Position numbers and translations under genes: made by a program. From contig JAUVPT010000015.1 of assembly GCA_030598525.1 (NCBI GenBank), positions 1-17,546 of the forward strand: a stretch of 17,546 bases of DNA, written 5' to 3'. Within the stretch, counting starts at the first letter, position 1. Each line of letters opens with the position of its first letter. The notes under the pieces are model-generated. The model was not told where the DNA came from. It was given only the letters and a program-made list of their open reading frames with translations, and did not search any database. Below are positions 5,079 to 13,053 of the stretch, piece after piece. This DNA comes from Gemmatimonadota bacterium. GTDB lineage: Bacteria; Gemmatimonadota; Gemmatimonadetes; Palauibacterales; Palauibacteraceae.

Positions 5079-7760
5079 TTGGCGACATTCCGCGTCTATG
5101 AAGTTGCCGAAGATCTGGGCATAGACAGCAAGCAGTTGATTCACATGCTGCACGAGATGGACGTGCGCGTGCGGAGTCATATGTCCAGCGTGTCGGAAGA
5201 CCAGATCGCGCGGCTGCACGCACGGCTGGAAAGGGAGCGGCGTACCGGAGCGCATGCGGCCCCGGACACCGTGACTGGAACGCGTCGACGACGGCGTCGA
5301 AAGGCCTCGGAGATCGTCGAGGCGGAGATCGTCGAAGCGGAGATCGTCGAGGTCGTTTCCGAGGAAGAGGGCGACGAGTCGCAGGCCGAATTGGTCGATG
5401 TGACTGTCGACGCGGAGGCGGAGCCCGTGTCGGCTGTCCTCGAATCGGACGAGGAAGAGGGCGACGAACCGTCGGTGGTCGCAGCCGAGGGGACGGAGGA
5501 AATCGAGGAAGTCGCCTCGGCGGACGAGTACGACGTGGACGAGGTCGTGCTCGAGGATGTCGAGCTGCCGCCGGAGCCGGACCAGGTCGTCGCCGCGGAG
5601 GTTGAGGGCGGCGATGAAGTGGCCGAGGAGGCGCCCCCTGCGAAGCCCAGGCGTACCGTCAAGCCGAAACCGGTGCGTCGGGGTCTTCCCGCGACACCGG
5701 CGGCGGCGACTCCTGCGACTCCTGCGGCGCCGGCGGCCTCGGCGGCGCCGGGTGGCACGGTCAGGATCAAGGCCGAGGGATACACGACCGACGGTCGTAA
5801 GAGGGGCAAGCGGGATCGCAAGCGCCGGCGCCGCGTCGATCAGGACGCCGTGCAAGAGAGCGTGAAGAAGACTCTCGCTGCCATGGGCGGAGGTTCGCAG
5901 CGCCGCCGCCGCCGAGATGTCGGCCCGACGCAGCAGGAGGTGGAGCGAGAGGCTCGTGAGGCCAAAGAGGCGGAGGAAATCACTCAAGTCCGTGTGAACG
6001 AGTTCCTCACGATTGCGGAGTTGTCCGACCTGATCAACGAGACTCCCCAGGAGATCATCACGTCGGCCTTCAAGAACCTCGGCCTGATGGTGACGATCAA
6101 CCAGAGGCTTGATTTCGATCAGATCGAACTCATCTGCGATGAATTCGGTTTCGAGGTGGCGCGGGAGGAAGCGTACGAAGCGGACCTGGTCGAGTTACAC
6201 CAGGAGGCGGAAGAGGAAGGGGAGCTTGCGCCTCGTGCGCCAGTTGTCACCGTAATGGGTCACGTGGACCACGGTAAGACATCCCTCCTTGATGTCGTAC
6301 GCGAGACGAATGTCATCGCCGGAGAGGCGGGGGGTATTACCCAGCACATCGGCGCGTACCACGTGGTGGTCCAGGGAGACAAGGCTCTGACCTTCCTCGA
6401 CACCCCGGGCCACGAAGCCTTTACGGCCATGCGTGCTAGGGGCGCAGAGGTCACGGACCTCGTGATTCTCGTGGTGGCAGCCGACGATGCGGTGATGCCA
6501 CAGACGGTGGAGGCGATCAGTCACGCTCGGAACGCGGGCGTGCCGATCGTCGTGGCGATCAACAAGGTCGACCTGCCCACAGCCAACGTGCCCAAGGTCA
6601 AGCAGGACCTGCTGTCCCAGGAGGTCATCCTCGAGGAATTTGGGGGCGACGTTCTCTCGGCGCAGGTCTCAGCCAAGACGGGAGAGGGCGTGGATGACCT
6701 GCTCGAAAAGGTCCTCCTCCAGGCCGAGATGCTCGACCTCCAGGCGGTTCCGACAGGTATGGCGAGAGGCTCGGTGGTCGAGGCGGAGCTCGATCGCGGG
6801 ATGGGTCCGGTAGCGACAGTGCTCGTGCAGAGCGGCGAGCTCAATGTCGGAGACAACTTCATCTGCGGTCTCCAGGCAGGACGCGTACGTGCTCTGCTGG
6901 ACGAGCGCGGTAACACCGTGGAGAAAGCCGGTCCCTCCATTCCCGTTCGAATCCTTGGTCTCGAGGGAGTCCCGCAGGCTGGGGACCACCTGGTCGAGAT
7001 GGATGCCTCTCGGGTTCGTGAGATCGTGTCCCGCCGGCAACAGTTGGAGCGTGAAAAGGACATCCGGAGGCGACAGAAGGGCACGCGCCTGGAGGACATC
7101 TTCACGGCGGTGCAGGAACAGGGACAGGCCACGTTGAACCTGGTGATCAAGGGCGATACGGACGGCTCTCTACAAGCCCTGGCAGATTCGCTCGAGCGGC
7201 TGGGGACGGCTGAAGTGGCCGTAGATGTGGTTCATAGGGGAGTGGGTGCGATCAACGAATCGGACATCCTGCTTGCCACGACCACCGGCGCCTCCGTCAT
7301 CGGATTCCACGTCCGCCCGGACGTCAAAGCTCGTGACGTTGCCGAGAAGGAAGACGTGGAAATCCGACTGTACAGTGTGATCTACGAGGCGGTGGAAGAC
7401 GTCAGGATGGCCCTCGAGGGGCTGCTGCGGCCGGAAGAGCGTGAGGTCATGATGGGGACTGCCGAAGTCCGTGAGACCTTCAAGGTGCCCAAGGCTGGAA
7501 CCGTTGCCGGGTGCTACGTCGTGTCGGGCTCCATCCAGAGGAATCTCCGGGTGCGCCTGCTGAGGGACTACGTGCAGGTCTACGAGGGCAGTATCGGCAG
7601 TCTCCGGCGCTTCAAGGAGGACGTCCGCGAGGTGCGCGACGGATATGAGTGTGGCATCGCAATTGAAGGATTCAACGACATTAAGGTCGGCGACGTGATC
7701 GAGTCGTATCGGGTCGAGGAAATTGCCCGCACCCTGGCCGAGAGCGGCCAGGCGTCCTGA
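5079..7760 (+). CDS. infB: Translation initiation factor IF-2
   Basis: IF2 is the GTPase that brings initiator tRNA to the 30S subunit and promotes 50S joining. The 893-residue protein has an IF2_N helical unit (1-50), a long charged and Ala/Pro-rich linker (about 53-300), and a second IF2_N-type unit with RVNEFLTIAELSDLINETP (from about 304). The G domain follows, with G1 GHVDHGKT (394-401), G3 DTPGHEAF, G4 NKVD and G5 SAKTGEG. After that come the EF-Tu-like domain 2, domain 3 (IKGDTDGSLQALADSL) and the tRNA-binding C-terminal beta barrel. The linker holds an acidic Glu/Val-rich part, an Ala/Pro stretch and two Arg/Lys clusters (RRRRRK near 68 and KRDRKRRRR near 248). The start is TTG with a strong ribosome site. 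It lies 27 bases after the L7Ae-like gene and 18 before the DUF503 gene. Confidence 0.97.
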   Translation: MATFRVYEVAEDLGIDSKQLIHMLHEMDVRVRSHMSSVSEDQIARLHARLERERRTGAHAAPDTVTGTRRRRRRKASEIVEAEIVEAEIVEVVSEEEGDESQAELVDVTVDAEAEPVSAVLESDEEEGDEPSVVAAEGTEEIEEVASADEYDVDEVVLEDVELPPEPDQVVAAEVEGGDEVAEEAPPAKPRRTVKPKPVRRGLPATPAAATPATPAAPAASAAPGGTVRIKAEGYTTDGRKRGKRDRKRRRRVDQDAVQESVKKTLAAMGGGSQRRRRRDVGPTQQEVEREAREAKEAEEITQVRVNEFLTIAELSDLINETPQEIITSAFKNLGLMVTINQRLDFDQIELICDEFGFEVAREEAYEADLVELHQEAEEEGELAPRAPVVTVMGHVDHGKTSLLDVVRETNVIAGEAGGITQHIGAYHVVVQGDKALTFLDTPGHEAFTAMRARGAEVTDLVILVVAADDAVMPQTVEAISHARNAGVPIVVAINKVDLPTANVPKVKQDLLSQEVILEEFGGDVLSAQVSAKTGEGVDDLLEKVLLQAEMLDLQAVPTGMARGSVVEAELDRGMGPVATVLVQSGELNVGDNFICGLQAGRVRALLDERGNTVEKAGPSIPVRILGLEGVPQAGDHLVEMDASRVREIVSRRQQLEREKDIRRRQKGTRLEDIFTAVQEQGQATLNLVIKGDTDGSLQALADSLERLGTAEVAVDVVHRGVGAINESDILLATTTGASVIGFHVRPDVKARDVAEKEDVEIRLYSVIYEAVEDVRMALEGLLRPEEREVMMGTAEVRETFKVPKAGTVAGCYVVSGSIQRNLRVRLLRDYVQVYEGSIGSLRRFKEDVREVRDGYECGIAIEGFNDIKVGDVIESYRVEEIARTLAESGQAS
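5310..5354 (+). repeat. Three tandem 15-bp copies inside infB linker
   Basis: GAGATCGTCGAGGCG is present at 5310-5324, again with one change at 5325-5339, and at 5340-5354 with a changed last codon. The copies encode EIVEA-EIVEA-EIVEV at residues 78-92 of IF2. The unit is in frame, so copy number could change without breaking the gene. It lies in the disordered acidic linker. Confidence 0.8.
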
Positions 7761-7778
7761 CACACAGGGACTGACGTC

Positions 7779-8066
7779 GTGGCGGCGGTGTACGGCAGGG
7801 CGCGGTGGGAGCTTCGAATCCCGGACTGTCAGTCGCTCAAGGACAAGCGGCGCGTAGTGCATGGACTCCGGGACCGTGCGAGGTCGCGCCTGAAGGTCTC
7901 GGCTGCTGAGACGGCCTTTCAGAACGAGATGCGGAGGGCGGAAGTCAGTATCGCGTTCGTGTCCTCTGACGCGACGCTCGCACGCTCAATCCTCGATCGT
8001 GCGGACGCTCTGATCGCTTCCGATCCCCGGGTATACGTTCTCGAGACCGAGTCCGAGATCTTCTGA
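7779..8066 (+). CDS. ylxP: DUF503 (YlxP-like) small protein
   Basis: This is a 95-residue DUF503 protein. The mark of the family is an N-terminal strand followed by LRIPDCQSLKDKRRVVHGLRDR (about residues 11-32), then KVSAAETAFQNEMRRAEVSIAFVSSD and a final alpha/beta unit ending VLETESEIF. The family is small, ferredoxin-like in predicted fold, and regularly found between infB and rbfA in Gram-positive and other bacteria. Its function is not established, and the neighbourhood suggests ribosome assembly or translation. The start is GTG at 7779 with AGGGA 8 bases upstream. Spacing to infB is 18 bases and to rbfA 32 bases, so it is co-transcribed. The C-terminal 20 residues are less conserved than the LKDKR region. 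Confidence 0.85.
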   Translation: MAAVYGRARWELRIPDCQSLKDKRRVVHGLRDRARSRLKVSAAETAFQNEMRRAEVSIAFVSSDATLARSILDRADALIASDPRVYVLETESEIF

Positions 8067-8098
8067 ATCGAGCGCGTCCGGGCGCCAGCGGGGATTGC

Positions 8099-8467
8099 AT
8101 GCCACCGAACCGAAGAACGATACGCCTGAATCAGCTGCTCCGTGAGGAGCTCGCCAGATTGGTGCAGGCCGAGATCAAAGATCCGCGGGTGCGTTCGGTC
8201 ACCGTCACGCGAGTCGAAGCCACTCGGGATCTTTCCTACGCCGATGTCTATGTGAGAACTCTCACCGATGAAGTTTCGGTGGAGGACGCGATCACAGGGC
8301 TTGAGAGCGCCGAAGGCTTCGTCCGGAGACGCCTTGGACGTGAGCTTCATCTCCGCCGTATTCCCGACTTCCGGTTTCATGCCGACCGGGCCCTCGAGCA
8401 CGTTCAGCACATCGAGTCCCTGTTGGACGAAGCCCTGGGCGAACACGGGGACGATGAGGGAGACTGA
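8099..8467 (+). CDS. rbfA: 30S ribosome-binding factor RbfA
   Basis: RbfA binds the 30S subunit near helix 1/28 of 16S rRNA and is needed for late maturation. The 122 residues match the family length and show RTIRLNQLLREELARLVQAEIKDPRV (6-31), an ATRDLSYADVYVRTL strand, and RRRLGRELHLRRIPDFRFHADRALEH (about 76-101), which is the KH-like core. The acidic tail GEHGDDEGD is short. The start is ATG at 8099, preceded by GCGGGGA. The last 14 bases overlap the first codons of truB, so translation of the two is probably coupled. The infB-(DUF503)-rbfA-truB order is the common bacterial one. Confidence 0.95.
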   Translation: MPPNRRTIRLNQLLREELARLVQAEIKDPRVRSVTVTRVEATRDLSYADVYVRTLTDEVSVEDAITGLESAEGFVRRRLGRELHLRRIPDFRFHADRALEHVQHIESLLDEALGEHGDDEGD

Positions 8468-9344
8468 TCTCCCGGCCTTGCTCCTGGTGGACAAGCCGGA
8501 GGGGCCGACGTCCCACGACGTGATCCAGGTGGCGCGACGGGTCCTCGGCGTGAGGCGCGTCGGACACACGGGCACACTGGATCCATTCGCCAGTGGGCTG
8601 CTCCTTCTGTGCGTGGGGCGCGCCACTCGCCTCGCGGAGTATTTCCACTTGCTTTCCAAGACCTACTCAGCCACAGCCGCCTTGGGGCTTGAGACCGACA
8701 CCGAGGACCGCACCGGGGCGGTCACCGTACGCTCCGACGATTGGCGATCCGTGACGCGGGAGGACATCGAGCGAGCTGCCGATCGCCTTCGAGGGGAGCA
8801 CGGTCAGGTCCCGCCGGCGTTCTCGGCGAAGAAGGTGGCGGGTCGCCGCGCCTATGTGGCCGCTCGCGCCGGTGAAACGATCGAGTTGGCGGCCCGTGCC
8901 GTGAACGTTCACGCTCTCGAGATCGTCGATATCCGGCTACCCGAAGTCGATTTCGTCGCCGAGGTGTCCACCGGCACGTACGTACGGTCCCTGGCCCGGG
9001 ACCTGGGGAGGGATCTTGGCTGCGGTGCGCACCTCAGCTGCTTGCGCCGCTTGTCCATCGGTCCGTTCTGCGTTGCCGATGCCGTGGGACTGGCCGACCT
9101 GGCGGAGGCGGCCATCCCGGCGGGCGCCTCACGGTCAGCTGCGCAGTCTCTATCCTGGCTTCCCACCAGGAGTCTGTCCGAGTCCGAGGTCACCGAGGTC
9201 GAGCACGGACGGAGGATTCCGGATCCTGACCAGCATGGGGATTCGGATCAGCCGGTAGCCTTGGTGGTGGGGGAGCGACTGGTCGCCGTGGGCCGGCGGG
9301 ACTCGAAGGGTTTGAGGCCTGATAAGGTGTTCCCGCGTGACTGA
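8454..9344 (+). CDS. truB: tRNA pseudouridine(55) synthase TruB
   Basis: TruB isomerises U55 to pseudouridine in the T-loop of tRNAs. The 296-residue product has LLLVDKPEGPTSHDV (9-23) and GHTGTLDPFASGLL (37-50), where Asp43 is the catalytic nucleophile. It also has a VPPAFSAKKVAGRRAYVAAR block and ASTGTYVRSLARDLG-like sequence (STGTYVRSLARDLG). A C-terminal extension with VEHGRRI and a PUA-like end (VALVVGERLVAVG) follows. I chose ATG 8454 because it places VDKP 11 residues from the start, as in relatives. The frame is open further upstream but only in the shadow of rbfA. The gene overlaps rbfA by 14 bases and the ribF start by 8 bases, which marks it as part of one translationally coupled unit. 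Confidence 0.95.
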   Translation: MRETDLPALLLVDKPEGPTSHDVIQVARRVLGVRRVGHTGTLDPFASGLLLLCVGRATRLAEYFHLLSKTYSATAALGLETDTEDRTGAVTVRSDDWRSVTREDIERAADRLRGEHGQVPPAFSAKKVAGRRAYVAARAGETIELAARAVNVHALEIVDIRLPEVDFVAEVSTGTYVRSLARDLGRDLGCGAHLSCLRRLSIGPFCVADAVGLADLAEAAIPAGASRSAAQSLSWLPTRSLSESEVTEVEHGRRIPDPDQHGDSDQPVALVVGERLVAVGRRDSKGLRPDKVFPRD

Positions 9345-10281
9345 TCCTCGCATGGACCGGGAGAGTGGGCTGCCACCGGACGTCGGGGGAACCGTCGTGA
9401 CCGTCGGGAGCTTCGACGGCGTGCACCGGGGACACATGGCGGTGCTGAAGGAAATCACGCGCCGAGCTGCGAAGCGGCGATCGCACAGCGTGCTCGTGAC
9501 CTTCGACCGGCATCCGTTGACCGTCGTGCGTCCCGAGGTCGCACCGGGTCTCCTCACCACGCCGGACGAGAAGAAGGAGATCCTCTCTCAGTCCGGTTTG
9601 GACTACGTGGCGTTCCTGCCATTCACGAAGGCTCTCTCGGAATATGGACCCGAGGAATTCGTGGATCTCGTTCTACGGAAGAGGTTCAGGGTCGCCGAGC
9701 TCGTGATCGGATACGATCATGGCTTCGGACGTGGCCGGGAGGGCGACATCTATCTTCTGCGACGACTTGGCCAGGTTCAGGGCTTCGAGGTCGACGTGGT
9801 TCCGGCGGTGGAGTCCGGCGGTGCGCCCGTATCCTCGACCCGCATTCGTGCGAGCGTGGGGAAGGGCGAGGTGGAGCGGGTGGAGAGGGACCTCGGACGA
9901 CCGTACTCGTTCCGGGGCCCGGTGGTGACGGGAATGGGAAGGGGCCGGGATCTCGGGTTTCCGACCGCGAATATCGCGGCTCCGGGTGTAGGCAAACTGC
10001 TTCCCCGCCAGGGCATCTATGCGGTTCGAGCTTCCCTTCGCACGGAGATCCGATCGGGCCTGTTGCACCTCGGCCCGAGGCCCACATTTGCCGGATCGCC
10101 GCCTTCGATCGAGCTGTACATCCTGGATTTCGATGAGGACATTTACGGAGAGAGGGTGCGGATCGATTTCCTGAAGAGGCTCAGGGACGTCCTCCCGTTT
10201 GCAACCGCATCTGAGCTCGTGGAACAGATGAAGAGGGACCGTGACATGGCCAGGGAGTATTTTGCGGCTGCCGGAGAGTAA
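9337..10281 (+). CDS. ribF: Bifunctional riboflavin kinase/FAD synthetase RibF
   Basis: RibF phosphorylates riboflavin to FMN and then adenylylates FMN to FAD. The 314-residue protein has the N-terminal nucleotidyltransferase domain with VGSFDGVHRGH (23-33), VTFDRHP, and the VSSTRIR signature. The C-terminal flavokinase domain follows, with RDLGFPTANI (about 204-213), IYAV and the SIELYILDFDEDIYG strand carrying the conserved Glu. The length is that of typical bacterial bifunctional enzymes. The start is GTG at 9337, with AAGGTG 7 bases upstream, overlapping the truB end. An ATG at 9352 is possible but has no ribosome site. ribF after truB and before rpsO is a widely seen order. A weak stem (AGCAC/GTGCT, 10293-10310) lies just after the stop. 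Confidence 0.95.
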   Translation: MTDPRMDRESGLPPDVGGTVVTVGSFDGVHRGHMAVLKEITRRAAKRRSHSVLVTFDRHPLTVVRPEVAPGLLTTPDEKKEILSQSGLDYVAFLPFTKALSEYGPEEFVDLVLRKRFRVAELVIGYDHGFGRGREGDIYLLRRLGQVQGFEVDVVPAVESGGAPVSSTRIRASVGKGEVERVERDLGRPYSFRGPVVTGMGRGRDLGFPTANIAAPGVGKLLPRQGIYAVRASLRTEIRSGLLHLGPRPTFAGSPPSIELYILDFDEDIYGERVRIDFLKRLRDVLPFATASELVEQMKRDRDMAREYFAAAGE

Positions 10282-10313
10282 TCCGAACGGGTAGCACCGG
10301 GGCATGTGCTTGC

Positions 10314-10342
10314 TTTACATACCGACGATTCGACGCTATTTT
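10314..10342 (+). promoter_or_regulatory. Sigma70-type promoter for rpsO
   Basis: TTTACA (10314-10319, 5/6 to consensus) and TATTTT (10337-10342, 4/6) are separated by 17 bases, in an unusually AT-rich patch for this window. Transcription would start near 10349, about 50 bases before the rpsO ATG. This implies that rpsO can be expressed apart from the infB-ribF operon. Confidence 0.6.
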
Positions 10343-10369
10343 TTAATGCTTGATATGCGCAGGATACAC

Positions 10370-10392
10370 GAACTTGGAACTTGAAGGAACTC
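10370..10392 (+). repeat. GAACT direct repeats over rpsO ribosome site
   Basis: GAACTTG occurs twice in tandem (10370-10376 and 10377-10383), and a third GAACT begins at 10387. The third copy overlaps the ribosome site AAGGAA (10384-10389) of rpsO. The repeats are short and may be chance, but they sit exactly where S15 leader control would act. Confidence 0.5.
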
Positions 10393-10398
10393 ATACAG

Positions 10399-10668
10399 AT
10401 GACGCTGGGCACGGAAGAGAAGAAAGCGATAGCCGGAAAGTTCGGCTTGCACGAGGGCGACGTGGGGTCGCCTGCCATTCAGGTCGCTCAGCTGACGGCC
10501 CGGATCGAGCACCTGACAGAACACTTCAGAGTGCACCCGAAGGATCACCACAGCCGAAGAGGGCTCCTCAAGATGGTGGGGCGCCGGCGCCGGCTGCTGG
10601 AGTATCTGAAGAAGAACGAATACGAGAGATACAGGACGGTCATCAAGGAAATGGGCCTGCGTCGGTAG
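10399..10668 (+). CDS. rpsO: 30S ribosomal protein S15
   Basis: S15 is a primary 16S rRNA-binding protein of the 30S platform and forms bridge B4 with 23S rRNA. The 89-residue product has exactly the usual family length. Typical blocks are GDVGSPAIQVAQLTARIEHLTEHF (21-44), HPKDHHSRRGLLKMVGRRRRLLEYL (about 46-70) and YRTVIKEMGLRR at the end. ATG 10399 is chosen over an upstream in-frame TTG (10381) because AAGGAA is 9 bases before it and the length fits. It has its own promoter and a strong terminator at 10691-10732. In several lineages S15 represses its own leader; here the leader is short and shows the GAACT repeats, but I cannot identify a known S15 site. Confidence 0.97.
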   Translation: MTLGTEEKKAIAGKFGLHEGDVGSPAIQVAQLTARIEHLTEHFRVHPKDHHSRRGLLKMVGRRRRLLEYLKKNEYERYRTVIKEMGLRR

Positions 10669-10690
10669 AGGAACTGCAGGCCTCGGTACG

Positions 10691-10732
10691 CGGCGGTTCG
10701 GTGGCGCAGGGCGCCTTCGGACTGCCGTTTTT
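10691..10732 (+). terminator. Intrinsic terminator between rpsO and pnp
   Basis: A long hairpin pairs CGGCGGT (10691-10697) with ACTGCCG (10721-10727). It continues through TCGG/TTCGG wobble pairs to an inner GGCGC/GCGCC stem with an AGG loop (10703-10715), giving about 16 pairs with one mismatch. Five T residues (10728-10732) follow directly. This should end most rpsO transcripts, with read-through or a separate promoter feeding pnp, as in the E. coli rpsO-pnp locus. Confidence 0.8.
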
Positions 10733-10747
10733 GTCGTTCCGCCCGTG

Positions 10748-10766
10748 CCCGCTACGAGAACGCGGG
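10748..10766 (+). other. Hairpin in pnp leader
   Basis: CCCGC (10748-10752) and GCGGG (10762-10766) form a 5-bp stem around a 9-base loop, between the rpsO terminator and pnp. E. coli pnp leaders carry a stem cut by RNase III that lets PNPase limit its own synthesis, and this could be a small counterpart. A weak promoter-like pair (TTGTCG 10731-10736, TACGAG 10753-10758, 16 apart) overlaps it. The remainder to 10838 ends in a purine-rich GAAGAAAGAAGAG ribosome-site tract. Confidence 0.35.
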
Positions 10767-10838
10767 AGATTCGCGGCCGGGATGCGTCAGACTAAGACGT
10801 TGGAAGCTTGAGAAGAGCGGAAAGAGAAGAAAGAAGAG

Positions 10839-12935
10839 ATGGCACACAGGATTGAGAAGGAATTCGCGGGCCGGAAGCTGATCCTTGAGACGGGTCGCAT
10901 GGCGCGGCAGGCGGACGGGGCGATTCTCGCCCAGTATGGTGATACGGTAGTGCTGGTGACGGCGATGGCGGAGCGGAAACAGTCCCGCCTGCCGTTCTTC
11001 CCGCTTACCGTCGAATACCGGGCGAAGACATATGCGGCCGGGAAGTTCCCGGGCGGGTTCATCAAGCGGGAAGGACGGCCCAGCGACAAGGAGACCGTGT
11101 CGGCCCGCCAGATCGATCGGCCGCTGCGACCCCTGTTCCCCTCCGATTACCAAAACGAGACGCAGGTCGCGTGCTTCATTATCTCGGCCGATCAGGAGAA
11201 CGACGCTGACGTGCTCGGAATGCTCGGAGCCTCTGCGGCTTTGACCATTTCGCCGATTCCGTGGGGCGGACCAATTGCGGGCGTCCGGGTGGGTCGCGTC
11301 TCCGGCGAATGGATCATCAATCCCACGTTCGAGCAGCTCGAGTACTCGGACATGGACATCGTCGTCGCTGGCACCCAGGAGTCCATCGTCATGGTCGAGG
11401 GAGCCTCGGTCGAGATCAGCGAGGACGATCTGGTCGCGGCTCTGGAAGTGGCCCACAAAGGGGTGCAGGAGCTGATTGCGATCCAGCACGAGTTGGTTCA
11501 GATGATCGGTGGACCTCCGCAGAAGTTCGATTACCCAGCGAAGAGCGTGTCGCCGGATTTCGAGGCGGCGGTTCGAGAGAGAGCGGCGAGCAAGGTGGAG
11601 GAAGCGCTCGCACTTCCGAACAAGGAAGAGCGGAACCAGGCGCTGTCTGCGCTCAGGGAGTCGGTGACCGCCGACCTGGAGGACGAAGAGACCTTCTCGG
11701 AGCACCTCGATGACCTTTCGAGCGTGATGAAGAAGCTCGAGAAGGAGACGATGCGGCGCCAGATCCTGGAGCGCGGGGAGCGCATCGACGGTCGTGGCCT
11801 GGGTGATATTCGGCCGATCTCGTCCGACGTGGGGATCCTGCCCCGGACGCACGGTTCGGCCCTGTTTACGCGAGGTCAGACGCAAGCGTTGTGCGTTGCG
11901 ACGCTCGGTACCATCAGGGACGAACAGCGGATCGACTCCATCGATGTCCGTGAAGAGACGTCGAAGTCGTTCATGCTGCACTACAACTTCCCGTCGTTCT
12001 CCGTCGGCGAGGTGCGCCCGTTCAGGGGTCCTGGTCGGAGGGAGATCGGCCACGGGATGCTGGCCGAGAGGGCTCTGCAGTCCCTGCTGCCCGCCTACGA
12101 CGAGTTTCCGTATACGATTCGCATTGTCTCCGACATACTGGAGTCGAACGGCTCCAGCTCGATGGCCACCGTTTGTGGCGGCTCTCTGTCGCTGATGGAC
12201 GCCGGGGTCCCGCTCCGCAGTCCTTGCGCCGGTGTGGCTATGGGGCTGGTTATGGAGGGCGACTCAGTCGCCATCCTCACGGACATCCTGGGGATCGAAG
12301 ACGCTCTCGGCGACATGGACTTCAAGGTCGCGGGGACATCGGATGGCATCACCGCGATCCAGATGGACATCAAGATCGATGGGCTGAGCCTGGACACGTT
12401 GCGTGAGGCCCTTGGGAGAGCCCGTGAGGGACGGCTGCACATCCTGGAGGTCATGCAGCAGACGCTCGGTGAGCCGCGTTCGGAGATGTCTCAGTACGCT
12501 CCGCGGATCATGACAATCCAGATCAACCCCGAGAAGATCGGCGAAGTGATCGGACCGAAGGGCAAGACGATTCGGAGTATCCAGGAGCAGACCGGAGCCC
12601 AGATCAACATCGAGGATACGGGTGTCGTTACCGTTTCCTCTGTGTCCGGTGAAGCCGCTGAGAATGCCCGAGCGATGATCGAAGCGATCGTCGAGGAGCC
12701 TGAGGTCGGACGTATCTACGAGGGTGTGGTAAAGAATACGACCACGTTCGGTGCATTCGTCGAGATCATTCCGGGCACCGAGGGGCTGTGCCATATCTCC
12801 GAGCTCGAGGAAGGCCGCACGGAGAATACCGAGGATGTCGTTCAGCCGGGTGACGTCGTGCAGGTCAAGTTGCTGGCGGTGGACGAGCGAGGACGGCTGA
12901 AGCTGTCCCGCCGCGCGGCCATGTCCGCGGACTGA
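10839..12935 (+). CDS. pnp: Polyribonucleotide nucleotidyltransferase (PNPase)
   Basis: PNPase is the phosphate-dependent 3'-5' exoribonuclease of RNA decay and can also add tails. The 698 residues give the full plan. RNase PH-like domain 1 has LPFFPLTVEYRAKTYAAGKF and an all-helical linker follows. RNase PH-like domain 2 has ESNGSSSMATVCGGSL and the metal-site stretch MDFKVAGTSDGITAIQMDIK at 493-512. A KH domain with IGPKGKTIRSIQEQTGAQI (about 572-590) and a C-terminal S1 domain (about 625-693, YEGVVKNTTTFGAFVEI) complete the protein. The length and residues are standard, and nothing is missing. The ATG at 10839 follows a purine-rich tract. The rpsO-pnp pair is conserved across many bacteria, and the M16 peptidase gene downstream is a frequent companion. 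Confidence 0.97.
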   Translation: MAHRIEKEFAGRKLILETGRMARQADGAILAQYGDTVVLVTAMAERKQSRLPFFPLTVEYRAKTYAAGKFPGGFIKREGRPSDKETVSARQIDRPLRPLFPSDYQNETQVACFIISADQENDADVLGMLGASAALTISPIPWGGPIAGVRVGRVSGEWIINPTFEQLEYSDMDIVVAGTQESIVMVEGASVEISEDDLVAALEVAHKGVQELIAIQHELVQMIGGPPQKFDYPAKSVSPDFEAAVRERAASKVEEALALPNKEERNQALSALRESVTADLEDEETFSEHLDDLSSVMKKLEKETMRRQILERGERIDGRGLGDIRPISSDVGILPRTHGSALFTRGQTQALCVATLGTIRDEQRIDSIDVREETSKSFMLHYNFPSFSVGEVRPFRGPGRREIGHGMLAERALQSLLPAYDEFPYTIRIVSDILESNGSSSMATVCGGSLSLMDAGVPLRSPCAGVAMGLVMEGDSVAILTDILGIEDALGDMDFKVAGTSDGITAIQMDIKIDGLSLDTLREALGRAREGRLHILEVMQQTLGEPRSEMSQYAPRIMTIQINPEKIGEVIGPKGKTIRSIQEQTGAQINIEDTGVVTVSSVSGEAAENARAMIEAIVEEPEVGRIYEGVVKNTTTFGAFVEIIPGTEGLCHISELEEGRTENTEDVVQPGDVVQVKLLAVDERGRLKLSRRAAMSAD

Positions 12936-13053
12936 GGCCGATGCGCTTCCGCGTCGACCGGTGGCCCGCTGGGTGTGTGCAGTGAGGCCGACGTGGGAGG
13001 GCGGAGTTCTGACGGACCGGCCGGCTGCTCAACCGGGAGCAGGGGTCAGCGAG

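Noticed and set aside
4200..5987. 595-codon minus-strand open frame across nusA, the L7Ae-like gene and infB
   Set aside because: It crosses three well-supported genes on the other strand. Its Arg/Ser-rich translation is the complement of their acidic Glu/Ala-rich tails and linkers.
10293..10310. AGCAC/GTGCT stem after ribF as a terminator
   Set aside because: The stem is only 5 bp with an 8-base loop and no T-run directly after it; it is too weak to call.
10770..10798. TTCGCG-N17-TAAGAC as a pnp promoter
   Set aside because: Both boxes match consensus at only 3/6, which is expected by chance in a spacer of this size.
10752..12053. 433-codon minus-strand open frame opposite pnp
   Set aside because: It mirrors the conserved PNPase coding sequence, and no family motif is visible.
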